In this document: in pieces, positions 1-8,677 of the stretch
Position numbering within the stretch: the first letter of the stretch is position 1
Layout of the letters: every line of letters starts with the position of its first letter
Source of the DNA: JAWLCA01 sp041687395
GTDB taxonomy: Bacteria; Pseudomonadota; Alphaproteobacteria; Rhodobacterales; Rhodobacteraceae
Length of the DNA stretch: 64,000 nt
Direction of reading: 5' to 3'
Assembly: GCA_041687395.1 (NCBI GenBank)
Contig: JAWLCA010000012.1
Span: 59,259-123,258 of the forward strand
The notes under the pieces: model-generated
Told to the model about the DNA's origin: nothing
Seen by the model: the letters and a program-made list of their open reading frames with translations, nothing else
Database searches by the model: none
Made by a program: the position numbers and the translations under genes

Positions 1-516
1 CGCGACTGCCCCGCCAAGCGCACGAGTTGTCGGCATGCCGAGACGAGCAAGCGCGATACCAAGGCCGTGCAGTGCCGCCGTGGCAATCACGAAGCCAATT
101 GCATACGACGCACCGCCCGGCCCTTCGATCCCGTGGGCATATCCATGCGCCAGACCGAACAACATCAGCCCGGCCAGAGACACCGCCATGGGCGCGCGCG
201 TAGCGAGCGCGACCAGAGCGCCGAAGACCATGACCGAAGCAAGGATTGCCGACTCCACCGCCGGTAGGGCAGCACTACCCACGCCGATAAAGGCGCCCGC
301 CAGCATCGCCGCCACGAAGGCAATGGGATAGCCGATCAGTGCCCGCCCGCCCGACAGCCCCGCCCAAAGACCGACCGCGATCATCGCCAGCAGGTGATCG
401 CCCCCCAGAAGTGGGTGGGACAGACCGGCCGCGAGCCCATCTGTGTGGTGGTGGCCGCTGTGGGCCATTGACGCGGCAGGCGTCAGCAGGGCGATCAGGC
501 CGATTAACACGCGCAT
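1..516 (-). CDS. ureJ: HupE/UreJ-family membrane protein (partial, C-terminus off the window)
   Basis: This is the N-terminal ~172 codons of a HupE/UreJ protein, read leftward and running off the left edge. Translation of the reverse strand starts at the ATG ending at 516. It shows a signal-like first helix, a His-rich stretch (HSGHHH) just after it, then further hydrophobic segments including the family-like HPLLGGDHLLAM and GLAHGYAHG motifs. Members are thought to be metal (nickel) transport or permease proteins in urease and hydrogenase operons. It lies 9 bases after ureA in the same direction, so its likely job is nickel supply for urease. The family call is firm; the transport substrate is inferred from context. 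Confidence 0.85.
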   Translation of the reverse strand, partial: MRVLIGLIALLTPAASMAHSGHHHTDGLAAGLSHPLLGGDHLLAMIAVGLWAGLSGGRALIGYPIAFVAAMLAGAFIGVGSAALPAVESAILASVMVFGALVALATRAPMAVSLAGLMLFGLAHGYAHGIEGPGGASYAIGFVIATAALHGLGIALARLGMPTTRALGGAVA

Positions 517-525
517 GGAAACCTC

Positions 526-828
526 TCAGCGGATGGGGTGGTGAACTGTGACGAGCTTCGTGCCGTCGGGGAATGTCGCCTCGACCTGCACGGAATGGAT
601 CATCTCGGGGATGCCCGGCATGCACTGGTCTGCGGTGATGACATGGGCGCCCGCATCCATCAGTTCAGCGACGCTGCGGCCGTCGCGCGCGCCCTCGACC
701 ACGAAATCGGTGATCAAGGCGACAGCTTCCGGGTGGTTGAGCTTCACGCCGCGGGCCAGCCGATCGCGGGCGACCATGGCTGCCAGGCTGACCAGAAGCT
801 TGTCCTTTTCCCGTGGGCTCAGGTTCAT
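526..828 (-). CDS. ureA: Urease subunit gamma
   Basis: This is a 100-residue protein of the usual UreA length. It is the small subunit of the cytoplasmic nickel urease that hydrolyses urea to ammonia and carbamate. The start MNLSPREKDKL, the central HPEAVALI segment and the C-terminal HSVQVEATFPDGTKLV...HHPI are characteristic of gamma subunits. The start is the ATG ending at 828, 7 bases after the ureD stop, with an AGGGAAAG-type ribosome site. The order ureD-ureA-ureJ is typical of Rhodobacteraceae; ureB and ureC would be expected just beyond the left edge. Confidence 0.96.
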   Translation of the reverse strand: MNLSPREKDKLLVSLAAMVARDRLARGVKLNHPEAVALITDFVVEGARDGRSVAELMDAGAHVITADQCMPGIPEMIHSVQVEATFPDGTKLVTVHHPIR

Positions 829-835
829 CTTTCCC

Positions 836-1681
836 TCACATCTGCCAGACCCGGGGCAGCGGGGCTGCCCCCAGCACCTGAAGCGCGCGGATCATCTGCC
901 GACGCAGCGGCCAGCCATCGCGCGCGATGACCCGGATGACACATTTCCCGTCCCAGCCGCTGGCCGCCGCACGCGCACCGGGTTCGTCCAGCACGCGGCG
1001 CACTGCCACCAGCGCATCCTCAGCCCCGCGCGCGATCAGGGCGATGACGCCAAACGCCCGCGCGGTCCCCAGCATCGCCGATGATTCCGCCGCCGCCAGC
1101 GCCGGCGCACCAAAACTGACAGCATCGATCCAGACCGGCGCGCCATCGCGGCGCAGGATGCGGCGGTCGAACAGATCGGCCGCGGTCACGCCCTCGCCCA
1201 TCGCATGACGGCCCAGCACGACGGATTCACAGATCAGGCAGGCTGCTTCCCCAGCCATGTCGATTTCGGTCTCGCGGCGCAGATGGCTGCGCTCGTAGAG
1301 AATCGTCTCTTGCGGCAACCAGTGCAGGCGCGCGCCGGCACCAAGATGCGCCCTGATCTGCACCTCTGCCGGGCCGCTGGGCGCGGCGTAGGCCCGTTCT
1401 GCGGTCTGGGTGGTCGCCGTGACCTGCGTGCCTGCTTCCAGGTTCAGCGACAGATCCAGCCGGTCGCCGCTTGTTAACCCGCCCGAGGTGTTCAGGAGCA
1501 CCACTTCGGGCACCCGTCCGGCCACCCTCGGCAGGATCGCTCTTGCCGAGCCGCTCTGGAAAAGCTGCGCAAGCCGGGTTCGATCAGAGCACCGGGTAAA
1601 CCCTACTTCGGCCCGACCGACGCTGCGCTGCATCGGGGCGGAGACATCTGGTCCAGGACAGGGTTCAACGGTGTCGAACAT
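836..1681 (-). CDS. ureD: Urease accessory protein UreD
   Basis: This is a 281-residue protein of the UreD/UreH family, the scaffold that binds apo-urease and takes part in UreDFG-dependent nickel insertion. Family features are visible: QRSVGRAEVGF near the start, LLNTSGGLTSGDRL, and the middle LPQETILYERSHLRR segment. I chose the ATG ending at 1681 because homologues begin shortly before QRSVGRA; a GTG at 1717 would add 12 residues and cannot be excluded. It is the first gene of the leftward urease operon. Confidence 0.93.
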   Translation of the reverse strand: MFDTVEPCPGPDVSAPMQRSVGRAEVGFTRCSDRTRLAQLFQSGSARAILPRVAGRVPEVVLLNTSGGLTSGDRLDLSLNLEAGTQVTATTQTAERAYAAPSGPAEVQIRAHLGAGARLHWLPQETILYERSHLRRETEIDMAGEAACLICESVVLGRHAMGEGVTAADLFDRRILRRDGAPVWIDAVSFGAPALAAAESSAMLGTARAFGVIALIARGAEDALVAVRRVLDEPGARAAASGWDGKCVIRVIARDGWPLRRQMIRALQVLGAAPLPRVWQM

Positions 1682-1754
1682 GATCGCTGGATAAGCTGCA
1701 CCCTGCGCGCCGAACACGATTCAAGCCAATATTGCGGCGGCGCCCAAGCTATTC

Positions 1755-1800
1755 GCTCAATTATAGGGCATAATGACGCCGTAATGCTCATAATTTAGGC
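1755..1800 (-). promoter_or_regulatory. AT-rich candidate promoter of the urease operon
   Basis: The divergent gap between ureD and the dipeptidase gene has a sharp AT-rich block in otherwise GC-rich DNA. On the minus strand a perfect TATAAT lies at 1765-1760; the hexamer 17 bases upstream (AGCATT, 1788-1783) is a poor -35 match, so an activator may be needed. The block also repeats ATAATG/CATTAT words, which could be a regulator site. Only the -10 box is clear. Confidence 0.4.
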
Positions 1801-1919
1801 ATTATTCCTTTTGCTCCGGAACGGCCGCTTCGGTGCCGCCCGTTGACCTTCAACGCGAACAGCGCCATGCAGCGGCATGCGCCGCTGTCGCGGTCGCGGC
1901 TCGCCTGCAGGAGAATGAC

Positions 1920-2954
1920 ATGAGTAATTTCCCGGTCTTCGACGGTCATAACGACGTTCTGCTGAAGATGTGGAGCGACGGCGACCGCACCGGTGAAAGC
2001 TTCCTGACCGGTCGCGATGGTGACCTCGATCTCCCGAAAGCTCGCGCCGGTGGCTTTGCCGGCGGTTTCTTCGCGATCTGGCTGCCCGGCCCCGAAGGCA
2101 GCGAACCAACCGAAGACGACCCGGTCCCCGTCTTTCCAGTGCTGGACACCGACCGCGCCCGCGCGCTGACGCTGCAGATCGCCGCGATCCTGCTGCGCCT
2201 GACACGGGCGCGGCCAGATGCGATCCGCATTTGCACCTCTTCCGACGAGATCGAATCTGCGCGCGCGGCTGGCGCGATCGCGGCGCTGATGCACATTGAG
2301 GGCTGCGAGGGGATCGGTCCGGATCTCGCGGAACTGGAGGTCTATCACGCGGCCGGTCTGCGCTCGCTCGGGCCCGTCTGGTCGCGTGACAACATATTTG
2401 GAAACGGCGTGCCTTTCCGCTTTCCCTCCAGCCCCGACACCGGGCCGGGGCTGACTGACGCGGGGCGCCGGCTGATCGCGGAGTGTGACCGGCTGGGGAT
2501 CATGGTGGATCTGAGCCACCTGAACGAGGCCGGCTTCTGGGACTTGGCCGCGATCACCGACCGGCCGCTCGTGGCGACCCACAGTTGCGTCCACGCGCTA
2601 TGTCCCGCCACCCGCAACCTGACCGACCGACAGCTTGATGCCATCGCCGAACGCGGTGGCGTCGTCGGGCTGAATTTCGGCGTGCAATTCCTGCGCGAGG
2701 ACGGGACGCGAAACCCGGATACAGGGCTGGACGTGCTGACCCGCCACCTCGATTACCTGCTGGAACGCCTGGGTGAGGCCGGGGTCGCACTGGGATCCGA
2801 TTTCGACGGGGCAATGATGCCCAAGGCAATTGGCCACGCCGACGGATTGCCTGCCCTGACCCGGGCGATGCAGGCCGCAGGCTATGGCGACGACCTGATC
2901 GCCCGCATCTGCTGGGGCAATTGGGTCGACCTGCTGCGCCGCACCATCGGCTGA
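1920..2954 (+). CDS. Membrane dipeptidase (renal dipeptidase) family peptidase
   Basis: This is a 344-residue zinc peptidase of family M19, which hydrolyses dipeptides, in some members with D-residues. The N-terminal FDGHNDVL gives the His-x-Asp metal pair (residues 10 and 12), HIEGCEGIG the bridging glutamate region, and DLSHLNEAGF, ATHSCVHAL and ALGSDFDG the later metal and substrate residues. The start at 1920 is chosen because a GCAGGAGA ribosome site lies just upstream and the protein then begins at the conserved motif; a longer reading from 1833 has no such support. No signal peptide is visible, so it is probably cytoplasmic. Its substrate is unknown; the beta-propeller gene follows after 83 bases. 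Confidence 0.93.
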   Translation: MSNFPVFDGHNDVLLKMWSDGDRTGESFLTGRDGDLDLPKARAGGFAGGFFAIWLPGPEGSEPTEDDPVPVFPVLDTDRARALTLQIAAILLRLTRARPDAIRICTSSDEIESARAAGAIAALMHIEGCEGIGPDLAELEVYHAAGLRSLGPVWSRDNIFGNGVPFRFPSSPDTGPGLTDAGRRLIAECDRLGIMVDLSHLNEAGFWDLAAITDRPLVATHSCVHALCPATRNLTDRQLDAIAERGGVVGLNFGVQFLREDGTRNPDTGLDVLTRHLDYLLERLGEAGVALGSDFDGAMMPKAIGHADGLPALTRAMQAAGYGDDLIARICWGNWVDLLRRTIG

Positions 2955-3037
2955 TCTCTGCGCGGGCGGGGGCGGCCGCGCTGCGACTCGGCCGCGGATG
3001 TGGTATCCTCTTTTCTGTCTTTCGGGTGGAGGCGCGC

Positions 3038-4201
3038 ATGGCCGGTTCAATCACCGTTCTTGTGGGAACAACCAAGGGCGCCTTTCTGATCGAAAGCGAC
3101 GACCGCCGCGACTGGCGCCTGCGCGGGCCGTTCTGCGATGGCTGGCCCATCAACCACATGATCGGAGATTCCGAAACTGGCACGTTCTGGGCGGCTGGCG
3201 GCGGCGACTGGCACGGTGCGGGCGTCTGGCGGTCGACAGATGGGGGAGCGCACTGGACGCTGTCGCTGCTGGCCAACGGGCAGATGGACGAATGGCTGAA
3301 GAACGACCCCGACGTTGCCGCGTATCTGGGGCGCGAAGCCGCCCCGGACGCGCGGTTCAAAGGCGAGATCGTGACTCTCTGGTCACTCGGTCGGTCCAAC
3401 GGGACGTTGTACGCCGGTGCGAAACCGGCAGTTCTGTTCGCCAGCACGGACGGCGGCGAAAACTGGACCAAGGTGCAAGGGCTGAACGATCACCCCTCGT
3501 CCGACAACTGGCAACCCGGTGGCGCGGGCCTGGTGCTTCACAGCATCGTGGTCGACCCCGATCGGCCCGAGAAACTGTGGGTCGGGATCTCGGCCGCCGG
3601 GGTCTTTGCGACCGAGGATGCGGGAAGGACATGGGACCGGCGAAATCGCCGCTCGAATTCAGATACGGGCGATCACGCCCAGGCGTCCGATCCGGGTGCC
3701 TGCGGGCATGAAGTGGGCCATTGCGTCCACAACATCGTCCGCGCGCCGGGGCAAGGGGGTGACCTGCTCTACCAGCAGAACCACCACGGCGTCTTTCGCA
3801 GCCCGGATGGCGGCCGCAGTTGGCACGAGGTTACCAAGGGGCTACCTTCGAATTTCGGCTTTCCCATCGCGGTGCACCCGCACGATCCGCGAACGCTCTG
3901 GGTGCTGCCCCTGAACGGCGACGTGGCCGGGCGCTACCCGCCCGAGGCCTCGGCTGCCGTGTGGCGGTCGCGCGACGGCGGCGACAGTTGGCAACCGTTG
4001 CGCGACGGCCTTCCTACGCGCGATTGCTTCTTCACGGTACTCAGGCAGGCGATGGCGACGGACCGGGCAGAGCCTGCGGGCATATACTTTGGAACCAACA
4101 GCGGGTCTGTCTTCGCCAGCGCCGACGAGGGCGATGGCTGGACAGAGATCGCGCGCCACCTACCGACCGTGCTGAGCCTGGAAACGCTGCACCGAGCCTG
4201 A
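3038..4201 (+). CDS. Six-Asp-box BNR/sialidase-like beta-propeller protein
   Basis: This is a 387-residue protein with six Asp-box motifs of the form S/T-x-D-x-G-x-x-W at about residues 66-73, 136-143, 192-199, 255-262, 311-318 and 361-368, which fits a six-bladed beta-propeller. The family is often annotated as exo-alpha-sialidase or WD40/YVTN-like, but no sialidase arginine triad can be assigned from sequence alone, so enzymatic activity is not claimed. No signal peptide is seen. The start at 3038 has a GGGTGGAGG ribosome site. It ends 25 bases from the convergent FadB-like gene. It may be co-transcribed with the dipeptidase upstream. Confidence 0.85.
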   Translation: MAGSITVLVGTTKGAFLIESDDRRDWRLRGPFCDGWPINHMIGDSETGTFWAAGGGDWHGAGVWRSTDGGAHWTLSLLANGQMDEWLKNDPDVAAYLGREAAPDARFKGEIVTLWSLGRSNGTLYAGAKPAVLFASTDGGENWTKVQGLNDHPSSDNWQPGGAGLVLHSIVVDPDRPEKLWVGISAAGVFATEDAGRTWDRRNRRSNSDTGDHAQASDPGACGHEVGHCVHNIVRAPGQGGDLLYQQNHHGVFRSPDGGRSWHEVTKGLPSNFGFPIAVHPHDPRTLWVLPLNGDVAGRYPPEASAAVWRSRDGGDSWQPLRDGLPTRDCFFTVLRQAMATDRAEPAGIYFGTNSGSVFASADEGDGWTEIARHLPTVLSLETLHRA

Positions 4202-4226
4202 CGACCAAGCGCTGACGCGAAATCGG

Positions 4227-6242
4227 TCAGTCGTGTTTGCCCCGCAACAGGTCCGCCAGCGTCCACGAGGGTGCGCGGCCCAGATCGGCGGTCAGCCCAT
4301 CCACGCCGCGCCGGGAGGCGTGGAACATCGGACCGCCGCGCCAGCGCGGGAAGCCGTAGCCGTGGATCTCCACCAGGTCGATGTCGGAGGCCTGCGTTGC
4401 GATGCCTTCAGCGAGGATCGCTGCACCTTCCTCGGCCATCTCGGCCACCAGCCGACGGGCGATGGTCTCGCGGTCGAGCTCCGCGCCGGGCGTGATGTGT
4501 GACGCCAGCAGTTCCGACACTCTGGCCGACGGTCGGGGTCTCCGATCGCCAGGCGTATAGTCGTACCAGCCGCCACCGGTCTTCTGGCCCTTGCGGTCCG
4601 CGCGTACCAGAATGTCGCTGAGTGTGTCCGCCACGTCCTCGCCGCGCGCCCGCGCGCCTTCACGCTGCAGGAAAGCGATGTCGAGCCCGCCCAGATCCTG
4701 CGCCTCGAACGGGCCCATCGCCATGCCGAAACCGCGCATCGCAGCATCGACTTCGGTGAAGGGAACACCCTTACGTACCAGCGCCTCCGCGGCCCCGCGG
4801 TAGTGTCTCAAGATGCGGTTTCCGATGAAGCCGTCGCAGATCCCCGCCTGAACCGGCACCTTCCCCAACTGGCGGGCCAGCGTGAATCCGGTGGCCAGCA
4901 CGTCGGGGGCAGTTTCCGGGATTGGAACGATTTCCAGCAGCTTCATCACGTTGGCCGGGCTGAAGAAGTGAAGGCCGATGAATCGCTCCGGCTTCGGCAA
5001 GCCCGCCGCGATCTCGCGCGGGTCAAGGTAAGAGGTATTGGTCGCCAGAATCGCATCCGGCCGACAGACCGCACCCAGTCGTTCGAACACCCCGCGCTTT
5101 ACGCCAATCTCCTCGAAGACGGCCTCGATCACCAGATCGGTGTCGGCAAGGGCGTCATAGTCGGTTGTGCCCGTCACGCCGGCCAAGCGGTCGGCGGCCT
5201 GCGCCTCGGTCAAGCGGCCGCGCTTCACCGCTCCGTCGAAGATCCCCCTCAGGTTGGCCAGACCGCGCTCAACCGCATTGTCATCCCGCTCGACCAGCAC
5301 CACGGGCAGGCCCGCGTCGCGCACGGCAACCCCGATGCCTGCTCCCATCGTACCGCCACCGATGACGGCGGCAGACCGCACCTGACGCGGATCAACGCCC
5401 TTCAGCGCGGTCGGACGGGGCGCGGCCCGTTCGGCAAAAAAGACGTGGCGCAGCGCCGCCGCCTGCTCCGACCCGCGCAGATCGAGGAAGGTCTCGCGCT
5501 CGAACGCCATCGCGCTGCCGAAGCTCCCTGTTACCGCGCGTTTTACGCAGGCCAGTGCGCGCAGGGGTGCCTCCGCCCCCTTGGCGGATTTGGCGACGGC
5601 AGCCTCCTGCGCCTCCCAGAAACTTTCCGGTGCCGGGGCGGGCGTACGGTCACACAGCGGGGCGGGCAGCGGCTTGCCCGCCGCCTCGGCCGCAAAGGCC
5701 ACCGCACCTCTGCGCAGATCGCCCTCGATCACCTTGTCGATCAGGCCAAGCGACAGCGCCTTGGGCGCCTTCACAGGCCTTCCGGACGCAACCATTTCGA
5801 CCGCCTGTTCCGGCCCCACCAGACGGGGCGTGCGCACCGTGCCACCGGCACCGGGCACAATGCCCAGCGTAACTTCGGGCAAGCCCACGGACGCATCAGG
5901 GGCGGCGACGCGGAACCGACACCCCAGCGCAACCTCGAACCCGCCGCCGAGCGCGGAGCCGTGGATCGCCGCGATCCACGGTTTTGCCGCGCCCTCGATC
6001 CGGGCAACCAGATCGGGCAGATGCGGCGGCACCGGCGGCTTTCCGAACTCGGTCACGTCGGCCCCGGCGATAAAGGTGCGTCCGGCGCAGATCAGCACGA
6101 CCGCGCGGACCGCCGACTCCGCGTCCAAGGTCGCGACCGCATCCCAAAGGCCCTGCCGCAGGGCGCGGCCAAGGGCGTTGACCGGCGGATTGTCTACGGT
6201 GACGACGGCGATGTCACCGTCGCGATCAATCGAAACGACCAT
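4227..6242 (-). CDS. 3-hydroxyacyl-CoA dehydrogenase/enoyl-CoA hydratase, FadB/FadJ-like
   Basis: This is a 671-residue bifunctional beta-oxidation enzyme. Residues ~1-190 form an enoyl-CoA hydratase domain (GRTFIAGADVTEF oxyanion region and PEVTLGIVPGAGGT with the catalytic glutamate). Residues ~290-480 hold the NAD-binding hydroxyacyl-CoA dehydrogenase domain (IGGGTMGAGIGV) and the HFFSPANVMKLLEIV motif with the catalytic histidine, followed by the C-terminal helical domains. It begins 2 bases after livF and is the last gene of the paaN-liv block. In the paa context it could carry out the PaaF/PaaH steps (hydration and oxidation of 2,3-dehydroadipyl-CoA), for which no separate genes are seen here. 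That role is inference. Confidence 0.93.
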   Translation of the reverse strand: MVVSIDRDGDIAVVTVDNPPVNALGRALRQGLWDAVATLDAESAVRAVVLICAGRTFIAGADVTEFGKPPVPPHLPDLVARIEGAAKPWIAAIHGSALGGGFEVALGCRFRVAAPDASVGLPEVTLGIVPGAGGTVRTPRLVGPEQAVEMVASGRPVKAPKALSLGLIDKVIEGDLRRGAVAFAAEAAGKPLPAPLCDRTPAPAPESFWEAQEAAVAKSAKGAEAPLRALACVKRAVTGSFGSAMAFERETFLDLRGSEQAAALRHVFFAERAAPRPTALKGVDPRQVRSAAVIGGGTMGAGIGVAVRDAGLPVVLVERDDNAVERGLANLRGIFDGAVKRGRLTEAQAADRLAGVTGTTDYDALADTDLVIEAVFEEIGVKRGVFERLGAVCRPDAILATNTSYLDPREIAAGLPKPERFIGLHFFSPANVMKLLEIVPIPETAPDVLATGFTLARQLGKVPVQAGICDGFIGNRILRHYRGAAEALVRKGVPFTEVDAAMRGFGMAMGPFEAQDLGGLDIAFLQREGARARGEDVADTLSDILVRADRKGQKTGGGWYDYTPGDRRPRPSARVSELLASHITPGAELDRETIARRLVAEMAEEGAAILAEGIATQASDIDLVEIHGYGFPRWRGGPMFHASRRGVDGLTADLGRAPSWTLADLLRGKHD

Positions 6243-6244
6243 AC

Positions 6245-6946
6245 TCAGATCCCCAGATAGGCTTCGCGGATGCGCGGATCGGCGATCAGCTCGGCTGCCG
6301 CGCCCTCCATCACGATCTGCCCGGTTTCCATCACGTAGCCCCGGTCGGCGATGGACAGCGCGCCAAAGGCGTTCTGCTCAACCAGCAATACCGTCACGTC
6401 CAGCGCCTTCAACCCCCTCACCACGTCGAAGATCTGCGCCACCAGCAGTGGGGCAAGACCCATGCTGGGTTCATCGAGCAGCAGGCACGAGGGCCGACCC
6501 ATCAATGCCCGCGCAATCGCCAGCATCTGTTGCTGGCCACCCGACAGCCCGCCCGCGACCTGATTGCGCTTTTCGCGCAGGATCGGAAACATGGCAAAGG
6601 CATCTGCCATGTCCCGGTCCACCCGTTCGTCGGTGAACAGGAACGCTCCAAGGCGCAGGTTCTCCTCCACCGTCAGGTTGGTGAAGATCTGCCGGCCCTC
6701 GGGCGACTGGGCCAGACCAAGTTTCAGCCGCCTGTGCGCGGGCACCGTCGTAAGCGGCTCTCCGCGAAACGTGATTGATCCGCCCGATATCGGCTGCACC
6801 CCCGAGAGGCAGCGCAGCAGCGTTGTCTTGCCCGCGCCGTTCGCACCAACCACGGTCACGATCTCGCCCGAGGTGACGTTCAGGTCGATGCCATGCAAAA
6901 CTTCGATCCGCCCGTAGCGCGAGCGCAACCCCTCAACCGTCAGCAT
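6245..6946 (-). CDS. livF: LIV-type ABC transporter ATP-binding protein LivF
   Basis: This is a 233-residue ATPase with Walker A GANGAGKTT, the LivF-typical LSGGQQQMLAIARALM signature, Walker B LLLDEPSMGLAP and VLLVEQNA. It powers uptake by a branched-chain-amino-acid type (HAAT) importer. The start ATG ends at 6946 and overlaps the 3' end of livG by 14 bases, as expected for a coupled pair. Given its place between paaN and the FadB-like gene, the substrate may be an aromatic acid rather than leucine. Confidence 0.95.
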   Translation of the reverse strand: MLTVEGLRSRYGRIEVLHGIDLNVTSGEIVTVVGANGAGKTTLLRCLSGVQPISGGSITFRGEPLTTVPAHRRLKLGLAQSPEGRQIFTNLTVEENLRLGAFLFTDERVDRDMADAFAMFPILREKRNQVAGGLSGGQQQMLAIARALMGRPSCLLLDEPSMGLAPLLVAQIFDVVRGLKALDVTVLLVEQNAFGALSIADRGYVMETGQIVMEGAAAELIADPRIREAYLGI

Positions 6947-7718
6947 CTGCGGCCTCCTCGGCTTGCGTGCCCAGATAGGCCGCGATCACCGCCGGGTTGC
7001 GGCTGACCGTGGCCGGATCGCCCTCGGCGATCTTCTCGCCGTGATCCAGCACGACGATGTGGTTGGAAATGCGCATGACCATCTTCATGTCATGCTCCAC
7101 CAGCAGGATCGCCACGCCTTCCTTGGCAACCTCGGCAATCAGGTGGTCGATCTCTTCGCTTTCCACCGCGTTGCAGCCCGCGGCGGGTTCATCCAGCAAC
7201 AGAACACGGGGTTTGAGCGCTAGGGCACGGGCGATCTCCAGCCGTTTCAGAGCGCCATAGGACAGGTTGCCCGCCTCCTGCTCCGCGGCACGCCCAAGGC
7301 CCACGCGCTCGAGCAGTGCCCGTGCGCCGGCGGCAGCATCCTTTGCCCTGCGGCGCGAGGAGGGCAAATTGAAGATGTCTGCCAGCACATGGCCACTTTC
7401 CTGCAGGTGATAACCCGCGATGGCGTTCTCCAGCACGGTCATCTGCTGAAAGATCTGCAGGTTCTGGAACGTACGCGACAGGCCACGCCGCGCCAGAAGG
7501 TGCGGTGCCATGCCGGTCACATCCTCGCCGTCCAGCACCACCTTGCCGGTGCCCGGCAGGTAGATGCCCGAGATCATGTTGAACAGCGTGGTCTTGCCCG
7601 CCCCGTTCGGCCCGATGACCGAGACGATCTCGCCCGGTTTCACCTTGAAGCTGACATCCTGCACGGCGCGGACGCCGCCGAATTCGATGCCCAGCCCTTC
7701 GACTGACAGAAGGCTCAT
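6933..7718 (-). CDS. livG: LIV-type ABC transporter ATP-binding protein LivG
   Basis: This is a 261-residue ATPase beginning MSLLSVEGLGIEFGGV, with Walker A GPNGAGKTT, an NLSYGALKRLEIARAL signature, Walker B LLLDEPAAG and the VEHDMKMVM switch region of the LivG type. The ATG ending at 7718 overlaps the livM stop (ATGA). A much longer open frame upstream is only a read-through of livM in another frame. It is the partner of LivF on the membrane pair LivH/LivM. Confidence 0.95.
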   Translation of the reverse strand: MSLLSVEGLGIEFGGVRAVQDVSFKVKPGEIVSVIGPNGAGKTTLFNMISGIYLPGTGKVVLDGEDVTGMAPHLLARRGLSRTFQNLQIFQQMTVLENAIAGYHLQESGHVLADIFNLPSSRRRAKDAAAGARALLERVGLGRAAEQEAGNLSYGALKRLEIARALALKPRVLLLDEPAAGCNAVESEEIDHLIAEVAKEGVAILLVEHDMKMVMRISNHIVVLDHGEKIAEGDPATVSRNPAVIAAYLGTQAEEAADADG

Positions 7719-8677
7719 TCCCCTCTCCCCCGGAACAGGCGCAGAAGCGACGGCAGAAGCCCCTCGCGCAGGAAGATCATCACCAGCATCATCACCAGGC
7801 CGAGCATCAGCATCTCGTACTCGGCGAACACGGTCAGCACCTGCGGCAGGACCGTCAGGATAGTGGCGCCGAAGATCGCGCCCAGCACGGAGCCCGCCCC
7901 GCCAAGAACGGCCATCGTCACCATCTCGATCGAGTGCATGTAGCCTGCGACTTCCGGCGTGATGAAACGATTCTGCAATGCCAGCAGCGAACCCGATGCG
8001 GAAGCGTAGACCGCCGAGATCACGAAGGCCTGCAGCTTCAGCCGTGCCACGTCGACGCCTACGGTACGCGCCGCGACATCGGAGCCGTGCAACGCGCGCC
8101 AGGCGCGACCGGTCGGGCTGTTGTGCAGGTTCAGCGCCAGCCAAGCCCCGATCAACAGGCACAGGCCACTGAAGGCATACCAGAACTCGGCGTTGCTGAG
8201 ATCCAGCCCAAGGTCGCCGAGCAGCCCACGCAGACCCAGGTCTTCGACCTGAATACCGTCGGGCCCCCCGGTGAGTTGCGTCTCGTTCGACAGAACCATC
8301 GCAACGAGGATCCCGAAGCCCAGACTTGCCACAGCCAGATAATAACCCTTCAGACGCAGGATCGGACGGCCGACCAGATAGGCGAGGATGGCCGAGACCA
8401 CCGCGCCCAGAACGGCCGCCAGCCCGACATGGATACCCAGGTGTACCGGCGCCAGCGCACAGGCATAGGCGCCGATGCCGGCAAACCCTGCATGACCAAG
8501 GCTGATCTGCCCCGCGTAGCCGGTCAGGATCACGATGCCCACGACCGCCAGCCCATTGACGAAGACCAACGCGCCGATGCGGTAATAGAAGGACGAGGGA
8601 AAGAACGCCGGCGCCAAGACGATGAGCACCGCCAGAACGGAGAGAGTCGCCAGTTTCGGACTGATCCGCATGGTCAC
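7715..8677 (-). CDS. livM: LIV-type ABC transporter permease LivM
   Basis: This is a ~320-residue polytopic membrane protein with the LivM-type signature GYAGQISLGHAGFAGIGAY and the cytoplasmic coupling segment NSPTGRAWRALHGSDVAA, plus eight or more hydrophobic segments. The GTG ending at 8677 overlaps the livH stop (GTGA); an ATG two codons later (8671) is an equally good start. It forms the channel with LivH. Confidence 0.94.
   Translation of the reverse strand: MTMRISPKLATLSVLAVLIVLAPAFFPSSFYYRIGALVFVNGLAVVGIVILTGYAGQISLGHAGFAGIGAYACALAPVHLGIHVGLAAVLGAVVSAILAYLVGRPILRLKGYYLAVASLGFGILVAMVLSNETQLTGGPDGIQVEDLGLRGLLGDLGLDLSNAEFWYAFSGLCLLIGAWLALNLHNSPTGRAWRALHGSDVAARTVGVDVARLKLQAFVISAVYASASGSLLALQNRFITPEVAGYMHSIEMVTMAVLGGAGSVLGAIFGATILTVLPQVLTVFAEYEMLMLGLVMMLVMIFLREGLLPSLLRLFRGRGE

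Noticed and set aside
4803..6260. Open frame of 485 codons on the plus strand
   Set aside because: It lies wholly antisense to the FadB-like gene, has no ribosome site and looks like a composition shadow (Arg/His/Gln-rich) of GC-rich codons.
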